From Candidatus Eremiobacteraceae bacterium (GTDB lineage Bacteria > Vulcanimicrobiota > Vulcanimicrobiia > Eremiobacterales > Eremiobacteraceae), in the NCBI GenBank assembly GCA_035710745.1, contig DASTCX010000013.1, forward strand, positions 1-64,000: DNA of 64,000 bases. The letters are read 5' to 3'. Below are positions 25,691 through 34,193 of the stretch, piece by piece (within the stretch, counting starts at the first letter, position 1; each line of letters starts with the position of its first letter). Made by a program: the position numbers and the translations under genes. The notes beneath the pieces are model-generated. The model saw only the letters and a program-made list of their open reading frames with translations, searched no databases and was not told where the DNA came from.

Positions 25691-26236
25691 GTGAAGAATG
25701 GACCTAGCGTCGCGAATGCGGCGAGCGACAAGACGATCCAACACGCCAAGATCCGCGGCGTTTCGATCTGGTTCTATATCATCGCCGGCTTGCAGCTGCT
25801 GTCGGCGTATCAGGCGTATCAGGCCGGAAGCGATGCGCTTGCAGCCGCCGGAGCGACGATCGCCGTCGTCGACCTGCTCATCGGCGCCGCGTTCGTCGTG
25901 CTCGGGTACTTCGCGGGCCAGAGACATCCGTGGGCATTCGTCGCAGGCATCGTGCTCTACGTGATCCGCACCGCCGTCAATCTCATCCAGTTCTTCAGCC
26001 CGATCGCGCTCCTCATCCGTCTCTATCTCACGTATCGAATCTGGCAAGGCTTGCAGGCCTGTCTGGCCGCGAATCGCGCCGATCAAGCGATGGCGATGCT
26101 CAACCAGCGGCGCCTCGTCATGCCGACGACGTCTCCGGCGACATCGTTTGCGTCGAGCGAGCCTGCCGCAGCGGCGCCGGCACCGGCACAACCGTGGCGC
26201 CCGGCGATGCAACAGTCGGAGCCCGAGACGCCGTAG
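25691..26236 (+). CDS. Small integral membrane protein, unknown function
   Basis: 181 residues with three or four membrane helices between about residues 23 and 120 (GVSIWFYIIAGLQLLSAYQA; TIAVVDLLIGAAFVVLGYF; WAFVAGIVLYVIRTAVNLI) and a Pro/Ala/Ser-rich cytoplasmic tail. GTG 25691 is preferred to GTG 25685 because GGAGGA ends at 25683, a usable 7-nt spacing for 25691 only. It follows the NlpC/P60 gene and is closed by a terminator, so it may belong to the riboswitch-controlled transcript. Confidence 0.8.
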   Translation: MKNGPSVANAASDKTIQHAKIRGVSIWFYIIAGLQLLSAYQAYQAGSDALAAAGATIAVVDLLIGAAFVVLGYFAGQRHPWAFVAGIVLYVIRTAVNLIQFFSPIALLIRLYLTYRIWQGLQACLAANRADQAMAMLNQRRLVMPTTSPATSFASSEPAAAAPAPAQPWRPAMQQSEPETP

Positions 26237-26257
26237 ATCGACGGCGCCGTATGCGAA

Positions 26258-26287
26258 CGCCGGCCGTCGAGCCGGCGTTTTGTTTTT
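26258..26287 (+). terminator. Rho-independent terminator
   Basis: CGCCGGC (26258-26264) pairs with GCCGGCG (26271-26277) around CGTCGA, followed by TTTTGTTTTT. Confidence 0.92.
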
Positions 26288-26302
26288 GACCACACATGAT
26301 TT

Positions 26303-26330
26303 TGTAGCGGTCGAGCTTTAGCTCGACCGT
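26303..26330. repeat. Interspersed palindrome (TGTAG type)
   Basis: TGTAGCGGTCGAGCT with AGCTCGACCGT, centre TT; the right outer arm is degenerate. Located between a terminator and tRNA-Gln. Confidence 0.85.
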
Positions 26331-26381
26331 CTGACCTGCGGGATGCGATGCGGCGCTACCAGAAGAACGGGCGTCGCGTGA

Positions 26382-26454
26382 TGGGGCGTAGCCAAGCTGG
26401 TAAGGCAGCGGCCTTTGGAGCCGCCATGCGAAGGTTCGAGTCCTTCCGCCCCAG
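26382..26454 (+). tRNA. tRNA-Gln (TTG anticodon)
   Basis: 73-nt cloverleaf: acceptor TGGGGCG/CGCCCCA, anticodon arm GCGGC-CTTTGGA-GCCGC giving anticodon TTG, and T arm GAAGG-TTCGAGT-CCTTC, followed by discriminator G. The 3' CCA is not encoded (GCAC follows). Confidence 0.95.
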
Positions 26455-26507
26455 CACACGCATCCGACGGCGGCATGCCATCGTATACTAGGGCGGGAGC
26501 ATGCAAT

Positions 26508-27080
26508 TTGCCGCGTGACATCGCAGACGACCGGCTGATCGAGGCGCTCGGCCGCCAGGACGTCGGCGCGCTCGAATCGTTCTACGACCGCTACGGCAAG
26601 GTCGCGTATTCGCTCGCGTACCGGATCGTCGGCGAACGCGGCGTCGCCGAAGACGTCGTCCAGGACGCGTTCCTGTCGGTCTGGCGTCAGGCGAAGTCGT
26701 ATCGACCTGACCGCGGCAGCCCGAAGACGTGGCTCATGGCGATCGTGCGCAACCGTTCGATCGACAAGCTGCGCTCGCACGCGTCGGGTGCGAACTCCGT
26801 CTCGATCGACGAGATCCCGGAAGATTTCGGCGCCGAGCCCGGACCCTGGCAGCAGGTATGGAGCGACGTGCGCGGCACGACGGTTCGCGACGCGCTCGAG
26901 CGGTTGCCCGTCGAGCAGAAGAAGAGCATCGAGCTCGCGTACTTCTCGGGCTACTCGCAAACAGAGATCGCCGACTTGATGGGCGTGCCGCTCGGCACGG
27001 TCAAGGGAAGGATGCGGATCGGTCTTCAGAAGCTGAAAGCGATGCTCGAAACACCGGAATTGGGGGTGAGCGGCATATGA
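26508..27080 (+). CDS. ECF-type RNA polymerase sigma factor
   Basis: 190 residues. Region 2 (about 25-95) contains YDRYGKVAYSLAYRIVGERGVAEDVVQDAFLSVW and WLMAIVRNRSIDKLR. Region 4 (about 125-180) has ALERLPVEQKKSIELAYFSGYSQTEIADLMGVPLGTVKGRM, a typical HTH. TTG 26508 is chosen because GGGCGGGAG lies about 8 nt upstream; an open frame continues back through the tRNA but is not credible. TATACT at 26484-26489 may be its -10 box. The stop overlaps the anti-sigma ATG, so the pair is coupled. Confidence 0.94.
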   Translation: MPRDIADDRLIEALGRQDVGALESFYDRYGKVAYSLAYRIVGERGVAEDVVQDAFLSVWRQAKSYRPDRGSPKTWLMAIVRNRSIDKLRSHASGANSVSIDEIPEDFGAEPGPWQQVWSDVRGTTVRDALERLPVEQKKSIELAYFSGYSQTEIADLMGVPLGTVKGRMRIGLQKLKAMLETPELGVSGI

Positions 27081-27850
27081 TCGAATCGGATCACGTGCTC
27101 GATCTCACCGCTGCGTACGCGCTTCGCGCGCTGTCGCCCAGCGAGCAGAAGGTGGTTGAAGAGCATTGCGCCTCGTGCGCATCGTGCGCGGCCGACCTCG
27201 CCGAAATGAGCGGGCTCGCGGCGACGCTGCCGCTCGCGTGCGAACCGATGACGCCGTCGGCGGCGCTCAGGAGCAGGCTGCTCGCGCAAGCGCGAGGAGA
27301 AGCGGCGGCAGGCCAGGTGCTGCGCAATTCGCAGCGCCGCGCCGTCATGCGGGCGAGCACACCGTGGTGGGCCGGCCTTGCGGCGGCGGTATTTCTCGCA
27401 GGCGTCTCGCTCAACGTCTCCGCGATGATCGAGCGCTCTCGGATGGACGCGCAAGCGGCGTCGGCCTCGGCGCAGATGGCCGCGATGCGCGACGAGCTCG
27501 CGCTGAACAAAGGTGCGATCGTCGAGATCGCCGCCGCTCGCAAAGTATGGGATATGAGCGGCGGCAAGCCGTCGCACTGGTGGCACTGCACGCTGGCGCA
27601 GCCGTTCGGGAACAAGCCGGCGATGCTCGTCGCCTCGATGCCATCGATGCCGCAAGGAAAGACGTTCGAAGTCTGGGTGATCCGCGGCGGCAAGGTCCAC
27701 AGCGCGGGGATGGTGGCCGCCGGCAAGACGAGCATGATGCACATGCCGATGCCTGTCCGCAAGGGTGACGTCGTCGCTTTCAGCGTCGAGCCGATGGGCG
27801 GCAGCGCGACGCCGACGATGCCCTTCGCGATGTCGCAATCGCTCGATTGA
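27077..27850 (+). CDS. Anti-sigma factor, RskA-like with zinc motif
   Basis: 257 residues. The cytoplasmic N-terminal anti-sigma domain has a zinc motif HxxxCxxC (EEHCASCASC, about 30-38). One membrane helix follows (about 98-118, WWAGLAAAVFLAGVSLNVSAM), then a short coiled coil and a C-terminal extracytoplasmic RskA-type domain (about 165-255; KTFEVWVIRGGKVHSAGMVA, Met/His-rich MMHMPMPVRKGD). It would hold the adjacent ECF sigma factor at the membrane and release it after regulated proteolysis. The His/Met-rich outer segment could sense metal or oxidation, which is speculative. Confidence 0.93.
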   Translation: MIESDHVLDLTAAYALRALSPSEQKVVEEHCASCASCAADLAEMSGLAATLPLACEPMTPSAALRSRLLAQARGEAAAGQVLRNSQRRAVMRASTPWWAGLAAAVFLAGVSLNVSAMIERSRMDAQAASASAQMAAMRDELALNKGAIVEIAAARKVWDMSGGKPSHWWHCTLAQPFGNKPAMLVASMPSMPQGKTFEVWVIRGGKVHSAGMVAAGKTSMMHMPMPVRKGDVVAFSVEPMGGSATPTMPFAMSQSLD

Positions 27851-27852
27851 AG

Positions 27853-27902
27853 TAGTAGGCCGACCGAAGGTCGGCTGCCGAGCTTCGCTCGGCCGACTAC
27901 AC
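27853..27902. repeat. Second-class palindrome doublet (GCCGAG core)
   Basis: Two fused hairpins: GGCCGACC-GAA-GGTCGGC and GCCGAG-CTTCG-CTCGGC, bounded by GTAGGCCGA on the left and TCGGCCGACTACA on the right. It lies between convergent genes, and the citrate synthase TAG stop (27897-27899) is inside it. Confidence 0.8.
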
Positions 27903-29048
27903 TTTTACGTCAGCGGCTCGTTCGCCGAGCTGGATATACACCGAGTCCGTGGCGCCGACGTAGTTCGCGCTCGGCCGGATGAGCTTATTGTCGGCGTACT
28001 GCTCCATGACGTGCGCGCACCAGCCGGCGATGCGGCTCATCGCGAAGACGGGCGTGAAGTACGGCGTCGGGATCCCGAGCGTATGATAGACCGACGCGCT
28101 GTATAGGTCGACGTTCGGATACAACTGCTTCTGCGTCCAGACGGCTTGTTCCATACGCTCGGTCATATCGACCCACTTCGTGGTGCCGGCGCGGGGCCCC
28201 ATGTCTTTGGCGATCCGCTTCAGTTCGGTCGCTCGCGGATCGTACGCGCGGTAGACGGCGTGGCCGAACCCCATGATCTTCTCGTGCGCGGCGAACTTGC
28301 GCGCGACCCACGCGTCGACCGCGTCGACGGAGCCGATGTCGAGCAAGTTCTCGATGACGCCTTCGTTGGCGCCGCCGTGGAGCGGACCTTTGAGCGTACC
28401 TATAGCAGACGTGATCGCCGCGTACATGTCGGAGAGCGTCGCGGCCGTCACGAGGGCCGAGAAGGTCGATGCGTTCATCCCGTGATCAACGTGGAGCACG
28501 AGCGCCGCATCGAGGGCGCGGGCAGCCGCCGGATCCGGCTCGGCTCCGAACATCATGTAAAGAAAATTCGCGGCCGTGTTGAGATCGGGGCGCGGAGCCA
28601 GCGGCTCTCGATCTTGGCCGATGCGATGGTATGCGGCGAGAATGGTGGGCAACATCGCGGTGAGCCGCATCGCCTTCTCAAGCGTCGCGGCGGGCGACAT
28701 ATCTTTGACGGCCGGATCGAAGAGCCCGAGCGCCGAGACCGCCGTGCGGAGGACGTCCATCGGGACCGCTTGCGGCGGCAGTTCTTTGAGCAGCGCGAGA
28801 AGCGGCGCCGGCAGCTCTCGCCGCTGCGCGAGCGCAACGGTGAACCGATCGAAGTTCGCGCGCGACGGCAGCGCGCGATACCACAGCAGGTACGCGACCT
28901 CTTCGAAGTTCGAATTGACGGCGAGGTCGTGGATGTCGAAGCCGCAGTACGTCAGCTTGCCTGCCGCACCGTCGATCGACGACAGGCGTGTGTCGCCGAC
29001 GACCGCGTTGCGCAGTCCGGCTCCGTTCTCAGGAGTGCTCGTGGGCAC
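27897..29048 (-). CDS. gltA: Citrate synthase
   Basis: Condenses oxaloacetate and acetyl-CoA to citrate (383 aa). Catalytic motifs: VLHVDHGMNASTF, GPLHGGANEGVIENL (active-site His) and GFGHAVYRAYDPRA (His and Arg), with the general-base Asp in the late part of the sequence. GTG 29048 is chosen over the longer frame because AGAGGAC lies about 7 nt upstream; ATG 29090 has no ribosome site. It is the short bacterial type, close in form to 2-methylcitrate synthases, so propionyl-CoA use cannot be excluded. It is divergent from mdh, the neighbouring TCA-cycle gene. Confidence 0.93.
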   Translation of the reverse strand: MPTSTPENGAGLRNAVVGDTRLSSIDGAAGKLTYCGFDIHDLAVNSNFEEVAYLLWYRALPSRANFDRFTVALAQRRELPAPLLALLKELPPQAVPMDVLRTAVSALGLFDPAVKDMSPAATLEKAMRLTAMLPTILAAYHRIGQDREPLAPRPDLNTAANFLYMMFGAEPDPAAARALDAALVLHVDHGMNASTFSALVTAATLSDMYAAITSAIGTLKGPLHGGANEGVIENLLDIGSVDAVDAWVARKFAAHEKIMGFGHAVYRAYDPRATELKRIAKDMGPRAGTTKWVDMTERMEQAVWTQKQLYPNVDLYSASVYHTLGIPTPYFTPVFAMSRIAGWCAHVMEQYADNKLIRPSANYVGATDSVYIQLGERAADVKV

Positions 29049-29244
29049 GTTCGTCCTCTTCGATAGGTGCTCGGCGGATGCGAAGCGCATCGCTCGATAG
29101 ATATAACGGGATTTTCGGTGCTTTCGCGACAGCGCACTCCAAGGAGCGCCTTGCGAGATTGCAGTAAAAGTCACAGCCTTTCGCGGTTTTGCTCGCTGGT
29201 CGGCTAAGCCCATCGTCACACTTTCACAGTCAACGAGGAGCGCC

Positions 29245-30177
29245 ATGCGCAAGAAAGTCACCATCGTCGGAGCCGGGAACGTCGGCGCCAGCACGGCGCA
29301 TTGGATCGCGGCAAAAGAGCTCGCCGACGTCGTCCTCGTCGACATCATCCCGAACGTGCCGATGGGCAAATCGCTCGATCTGCTCCAGTCGCTGTCGGTC
29401 GAAGGAAGCGACGTGCGCGTCGAAGGCGCGAACGATTACGGGCCGACCGCGAACTCGGATATCGTCGTCATCACCGCCGGCCTGCCGCGCAAGCCCGGAA
29501 TGAGCCGCGACGACCTGCTTCGGGTAAACGCCGGCATCGTCGCGACCGCGACCGAGAACGCCGTGAAGCTGTCGCCGAACGCGATCCTCATCATCGTCAC
29601 GAACCCGCTCGACGCGATGTGCGAGGTAGCCCGCAAGACGAGCGGCTTCCCCCGCGAGCGCATCCTCGGGATGGCCGGCGTCCTCGATTCGGCCCGCTTC
29701 GCGACCTTCATCGCGTCCGAACTCGACGTAAGCGTCGAGAACGTCGGGGCGTTCGTGCTGGGTGGACACGGCGACCAGATGGTGCCGCTGCCGCGCTACT
29801 CGACCGTCGCGGGAATCCCGATCACCGATCTCATGGATGCGGCGACCATCGACCGCCTCGTCAAGCGTACGGCGCAGGGCGGGGCTGAAATCGTCAACCT
29901 GCTCGGCACGGGCAGCGCCTACTACGCTCCGGCGCGCTCGATCGCGGACATGGTCGACGCGATCCTCAAGGACAAGAACAAGATCCTACCGTGCGCGGCC
30001 TACCTCAAGGGCGAATACGGCATCAAAGACCTCTTCGTCGGCGTGCCGTGCAAGCTCGGCGCAAAAGGCCTCGTCGAGGTCATCCAGATCAAGCTCACGG
30101 CCGACGAACAGGCTGCGCTGCAGAAGAGCGCCGCGGCGGTCAAGGAGCTCGTCGACGCCCTTGGAGCGGCCGTCTGA
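29245..30177 (+). CDS. mdh: Malate dehydrogenase
   Basis: NAD-dependent oxidation of malate to oxaloacetate, the substrate of the divergent citrate synthase. 310 aa, LDH-like MDH group. Rossmann motif GAGNVGAS (residues 8-15), coenzyme Asp in VLVDI (about 32-36), substrate loop [14 protein letters not shown] (the first Arg selects a dicarboxylate), and catalytic [14 protein letters not shown] (His about 173). ATG 29245 has GAGGAG 6 nt upstream. Confidence 0.96.
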   Translation: MRKKVTIVGAGNVGASTAHWIAAKELADVVLVDIIPNVPMGKSLDLLQSLSVEGSDVRVEGANDYGPTANSDIVVITAGLPRKPGMSRDDLLRVNAGIVATATENAVKLSPNAILIIVTNPLDAMCEVARKTSGFPRERILGMAGVLDSARFATFIASELDVSVENVGAFVLGGHGDQMVPLPRYSTVAGIPITDLMDAATIDRLVKRTAQGGAEIVNLLGTGSAYYAPARSIADMVDAILKDKNKILPCAAYLKGEYGIKDLFVGVPCKLGAKGLVEVIQIKLTADEQAALQKSAAAVKELVDALGAAV

Positions 30178-30250
30178 CAAGGAAAAAGGCTCATCGCCGA
30201 TAGGCCCATGCGGGACGGGGTTGGGGCGCCGGTCGCTTTCCGGCCGATGT

Positions 30251-30256
30251 TATAAT
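30251..30256 (+). promoter_or_regulatory. TATAAT -10 box immediately upstream of pilB
   Basis: A consensus -10 hexamer ends 5 nt before the pilB ATG (30262). Initiation 6-7 nt downstream would give a nearly leaderless mRNA. No -35 box at normal spacing was found, so the call is tentative. Confidence 0.4.
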
Positions 30257-30261
30257 CAAGG

Positions 30262-32400
30262 ATGATGAAGCGATCGCCCGCCGGTGAGGCAGCTGCTCGG
30301 CGCCGGTATCAGCGGCGCCGGATGCGCGTATCCGTTTCTATCCAGACCGACGATGGAAAGATGGCGTCCGGTACTGCATCGGACGTGAGCCTCGGCGGTC
30401 TTCGTCTTGCCACGTCCGACCAGCTGACCGTGGGCGACAAGGGCTACGCGCTCGTCACGGTCGGCCAGGGTGAGACGGTCAGGGCCGACATCGAGATCGT
30501 CTGGCAGCACGGGCCGAACGGCACCGCCTCGAAGACGTATGGCATCCGTTTCGGCGCCCTCAACGGTTCGGAGCGGTTCGCGCTCCTCGAGGCGATCTAC
30601 GCGCCGGGCGGCCAGCCGCAGTTCCTCGGCGTCGTCGACGGCTCGGGCAAAGCTCCCGCGGAAGGACGCGCCGCCGCGAGTCTCCCGGCCGCGCACCACC
30701 TTTATTACATGCGGCTTTTGCGCCGCATCGAACAAGTCCACAAGCTGTCGCCTTCCGATACTGATCGCGTCCTGTTCTCGCGTCTATACGAAGGCAAGTC
30801 GCTTCAAGACGCGCTCATCGAGGCGAAGATCATCAACGACGACCTCTACGACGCGTTCATGGGCGCGGTCTACGACGTACCCTTCATCGACCTGAAACGC
30901 GACCGTCCGAGCGTCGGCGTTTCCGACGCGGTGACGGCGAGCGTCGCCTCGACGCAAAACGTCATTCCGATCGCGCGCGACGAAGGCAAGCTCGTCGTCG
31001 CGATGGCCGATCCGATGGACTTGCCGACGCTCGACTTGCTCCAGATGCGCAACCACCAACAGGTCGAGGTTCGCTTCGCGCTCATCGAAGACGTCGAGAC
31101 TGCGATACGCGATGTCTATCAAGGCGCGCGGTTGCAGTCCGCCGACCGGCTGCTCGACCTCCTTCCCGGCATGGCCGCCCTCGAGTCGTTCAATGAAAAC
31201 GAAGTCGAGGATCTCGAGACGCTCCGCAAGCTGTCTGATGCGACCCCGATCGTCTCGATCGTCGACTCGATGCTCCGTTCAGCGGTCGACGACGGCGCGA
31301 GCGACATCCATCTCGAACCGCAGACGGACAAGACGCTTGTCCGGTTCCGGCTCGACGGCGTCCTCCACTCGATCCGAACGCTTCCGAAGGCGGCGTATCC
31401 GGCGGTCGTCTCGCGCATCAAGATCATGTGCCGGATGGACATCACGATCCGCCATGTGCCTCAAGATGGGCGAGCGTCGATGCGCTACGCGCGCAAAGAT
31501 TTCGACCTTCGCGTCGCGTCGATCCCGACCGTCGACGGCGAGAAGATCGTCATCCGTCTGCTCGAGAAGAACCCGTCGTACAAGACGCTTCGCGCGATCG
31601 GCTTCTCCGAGCGCAATTTCGAGCTGCTCGAGCCGATGATCCATCGGCCGCACGGCATGATCTTGTGCTGCGGCCCGACCGGCAGCGGTAAGTCGACGAC
31701 GCTCTTCGCGGCGATCCAAGAGATCAACGACGGCGCGACGAACATCACGACGATCGAGGATCCGGTCGAATACCGCGTGCAAGGCGTCAACCAGGTCGAG
31801 ATCGCGACGAAGCGCGGCGTGACGTTCTCGTCGATTCTCCGCTCGGTCCTCCGCCAAGATCCCGACATCATCTACGTCGGTGAGATCCGCGATCGAGAGA
31901 CCGCCGATCTCGCCGTGCGCGCGGCGCTCACCGGCCATTTGCTCTTCTCGACGCTCCACACGAACACGGCGGTGCAAGCGATAGCGCGCCTTATCGATAT
32001 CGGCGTCGACCCGGCGCTCATCGGCTCCTCGCTCATCGCGGTCGTCGGTCAACGGCTCGTCCGCCGCATCTGCGAGCGCTGCAAAGAAAAGTACGAGATC
32101 CCCGCTGACGAGGCGGTGTTGCTCGAAGAGATCCTCCCGCTCGTCGCACCAAAAGAGCTGTACCGCGGCAAGGGTTGCCATCAATGCCACGGCACAGGCT
32201 TCAAGGGCCGGATGGCCGTCCACGAAGTCGTCATCATCGACGAAGGCCTGCGCCGGCTCATCGCAAAGGCGGCCGACTCGACGCAACTGCTCGACTACGT
32301 CGTCAACGTCCAGCAGTTCGCCGACCTGCGCGACGATGCGGTCCAGCGCATGCTCGACGGGGCGACGACGCTGCAGGAAGTCCTGCGCACGACCGTCTAG
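30262..32400 (+). CDS. pilB: PilZ-PilB fusion: type IV pilus extension ATPase
   Basis: 712 residues. The N-terminus is a PilZ domain (about 12-118), with the c-di-GMP motif RRRMR before VSV (about 18-25) and DVSLGGLRL (D/NxSxxG, about 41-49). A GSPII/MshEN domain follows (about 155-290), then the hexameric ATPase: HLEPQTDKTLVRFRLDG, Walker A GPTGSGKST (about 472-480), Asp box, Walker B DPDIIYVGEIRD (about 533-544), and a tetracysteine zinc site CERCKEKYEI and CHQCHGTGF (about 604-645). It powers pilus polymerisation on the PilMNO platform. The extra PilZ domain is not part of the standard PilB. ATGATG allows a start at 30262 or 30265. Confidence 0.95.
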   Translation: MMKRSPAGEAAARRRYQRRRMRVSVSIQTDDGKMASGTASDVSLGGLRLATSDQLTVGDKGYALVTVGQGETVRADIEIVWQHGPNGTASKTYGIRFGALNGSERFALLEAIYAPGGQPQFLGVVDGSGKAPAEGRAAASLPAAHHLYYMRLLRRIEQVHKLSPSDTDRVLFSRLYEGKSLQDALIEAKIINDDLYDAFMGAVYDVPFIDLKRDRPSVGVSDAVTASVASTQNVIPIARDEGKLVVAMADPMDLPTLDLLQMRNHQQVEVRFALIEDVETAIRDVYQGARLQSADRLLDLLPGMAALESFNENEVEDLETLRKLSDATPIVSIVDSMLRSAVDDGASDIHLEPQTDKTLVRFRLDGVLHSIRTLPKAAYPAVVSRIKIMCRMDITIRHVPQDGRASMRYARKDFDLRVASIPTVDGEKIVIRLLEKNPSYKTLRAIGFSERNFELLEPMIHRPHGMILCCGPTGSGKSTTLFAAIQEINDGATNITTIEDPVEYRVQGVNQVEIATKRGVTFSSILRSVLRQDPDIIYVGEIRDRETADLAVRAALTGHLLFSTLHTNTAVQAIARLIDIGVDPALIGSSLIAVVGQRLVRRICERCKEKYEIPADEAVLLEEILPLVAPKELYRGKGCHQCHGTGFKGRMAVHEVVIIDEGLRRLIAKAADSTQLLDYVVNVQQFADLRDDAVQRMLDGATTLQEVLRTTV

Positions 32401-32412
32401 ACAGCAGCCCTC

Positions 32413-33723
32413 ATGGCCGCTGATCGAGACTTCGGATTCTCCACAAGAGCCCTGCACGCCGGAACGCCGCCGGATCCGATCACCGGCGCGCGCACGACTC
32501 CGATCGTCATGAGCGCGAGCTACGTCTTCGAGTCGACCGAGCACGCCGCGAACCTCTACTCGCTGCGCACGTACGGGAACATCTACTCGCGCATCAGCAA
32601 TCCGACGGTCTCGGCCTTCGAGGAGAAGATAGCAAGCCTCGAGGGCGGACTCGGCGCGGTAGCGACGTCGTCCGGACACGCGGCGCAGCTCGTCGCCGTG
32701 CTTTCGCTTGCGCAAAACGGCGACCACATCGTCAGCTCCGCTAACCTCTACGGCGGATCGGTGACGCAGTTCTCGGTCGCGTTCAAGCGGCTCGGGATCG
32801 AGACGACGCTCGTGCCCGGCGGCGAACCGGATGGCATGCGCGCCGCGATCCGGCCGAACACGAAGGCGCTCTACGTCGAGACGATCGGCAATCCTCAGGG
32901 CACGATCGGCGACATCGAAGGGCTCGCGAAGGTGGCGCATGCGGCCGGAGTGCCGCTCATCGTCGATAATACGTTCGCGTCACCGTATTTGTGCAGACCG
33001 ATCGAGCACGGTGCCGACATCGTCGTCCACTCGGCGACGAAGTTCATCTGCGGGCACGGCACGGTCATGGCGGGGGTCGTCGTCGAGTCGGGCAGATTCC
33101 CATGGAGCGCCGGCAAGCATCCGCTCTTGTCGGAGCCGAGCCCCGGCTATCACGGCATGCTGTTCACCGAGACGTTCGGCGAATACGCGTTCCTCATGAG
33201 GGCGCGAGCTGAGGTGCTGCGGGATTTCGGCCCCTGCTTGTCGCCGTTCGACGCGTTCTTGCTCATCCAAGGAGTCGAAACGCTCGCCATTCGCATGGAG
33301 CGTGAAACGGCAAGCGCCGCGACGATCGCCGCCCATCTGGAAAAGCACGACGGTGTGGCGTGGGTGCGTTATCCTGGTTCGGCGTCGAACCCGCAGCGCG
33401 AGCTCGTGCGTAAGTACCTGCCGCGCGGAGCGGGCTCGATCTTCACCTTCGGACTGCGCGGCGGCCGAACTGCTGCGGTGGCGTTCATCGAGTCGCTCCA
33501 GCTCTGGAGCCATCTCGCCAACGTCGGCGACGCGAAGAGCCTCGTCATACACCCTGCCTCGACGACGCATGCGCAGCTCAGCGAGGACGAGATGGAGCGC
33601 GCCGGCGTCACGCCGGACATGGTTCGCGTCTCGGTCGGCCTCGAGGATGTCGACGATCTCATCTGGGATCTCGACCGGGCGCTCGAAGTCGCCGGCAAAG
33701 CCGCCGGAGCGGCGGCGCGTTGA
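32413..33723 (+). CDS. metY: O-acetylhomoserine sulfhydrylase (PLP enzyme)
   Basis: 436 residues, the normal length for MetY and longer than cystathionine enzymes. FSTRALHAGTPPDPITGARTTPI at the start, YSRISNPTV (about 57-65), and the PLP-lysine segment VVHSATKFICGHGTVMAG (about 203-220, Lys in SATK). The long central insert with PGYHGM is characteristic of the O-acetylhomoserine family. It makes homocysteine from O-acetylhomoserine and sulfide. A second enzyme of this superfamily lies at 51.4 kb. It starts 12 nt after pilB and overlaps the CoA-binding gene. Confidence 0.93.
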   Translation: MAADRDFGFSTRALHAGTPPDPITGARTTPIVMSASYVFESTEHAANLYSLRTYGNIYSRISNPTVSAFEEKIASLEGGLGAVATSSGHAAQLVAVLSLAQNGDHIVSSANLYGGSVTQFSVAFKRLGIETTLVPGGEPDGMRAAIRPNTKALYVETIGNPQGTIGDIEGLAKVAHAAGVPLIVDNTFASPYLCRPIEHGADIVVHSATKFICGHGTVMAGVVVESGRFPWSAGKHPLLSEPSPGYHGMLFTETFGEYAFLMRARAEVLRDFGPCLSPFDAFLLIQGVETLAIRMERETASAATIAAHLEKHDGVAWVRYPGSASNPQRELVRKYLPRGAGSIFTFGLRGGRTAAVAFIESLQLWSHLANVGDAKSLVIHPASTTHAQLSEDEMERAGVTPDMVRVSVGLEDVDDLIWDLDRALEVAGKAAGAAAR

Positions 33724-34193
33724 TCCTTCGCACCCCTGCGGAACGCCGCGAGCTGCTCGAACGGACGAAGACCGTCTTCATGGTCGGGGCGAGTCCGAAC
33801 CACGTGCGCCCGAGCTACTTCGTCTATCGGTATCTGCTGTCGCACGGCTTCGAGGTGTACGGAGTCAATCCGAATGCTGCGTCGATCGACGGCGACGCGT
33901 GCTACCCGTCGCTATCGGCATGCGCGAAGGTGCACGGAGCTCCGGACGTCGTCGACGTCTTCAGACGGAAAGAAGAAGTGGTAGCGGTCGCGCGCGATGC
34001 GATCGCCGTCGGTGCGAAGGCGATCTGGTTCCAGTACGGCGTCATCAACGACGAGGCGATCCGCATCGCCGACGAGGCGGGATTATTCGTCGTCTACGAC
34101 CGGTGCATGAAGGTCGAGCACGCGCGTTTCCACGGCGGTCTCACCATGACGGGGATGAACTCGGGCGTTATCTCGTCGCGCCGGCACCGCTAG
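33720..34193 (+). CDS. CoA-binding (YccU-like) protein
   Basis: 157 residues with a Rossmann-like CoA_binding fold: TVFMVGASPNHVRPSYFVYRYLLSHGFEVYGVNP (about 17-50), DVVDVFRRKEEV (about 78-89), KAIWFQYGVINDEA and FVVYDRCMKVEHAR. TTG 33720 overlaps the metY stop, so the two are translationally coupled. It resembles stand-alone domains of the ADP-forming acyl-CoA synthetase alpha subunit. A role in controlling or supporting methionine/CoA-linked metabolism is inferred only from the coupling. Confidence 0.88.
   Translation: MILRTPAERRELLERTKTVFMVGASPNHVRPSYFVYRYLLSHGFEVYGVNPNAASIDGDACYPSLSACAKVHGAPDVVDVFRRKEEVVAVARDAIAVGAKAIWFQYGVINDEAIRIADEAGLFVVYDRCMKVEHARFHGGLTMTGMNSGVISSRRHR

Noticed and set aside
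26415-26507. Extended N-terminus of the ECF sigma factor reaching into the tRNA-Gln gene
   Set aside because: The extra 31 residues overlap the tRNA and lack homology; TTG 26508 has a good ribosome site.
29049-29369. Extended N-terminus of citrate synthase (to 29369)
   Set aside because: It would overlap the divergent mdh gene and its ribosome site; AGAGGAC positions GTG 29048 as the start.
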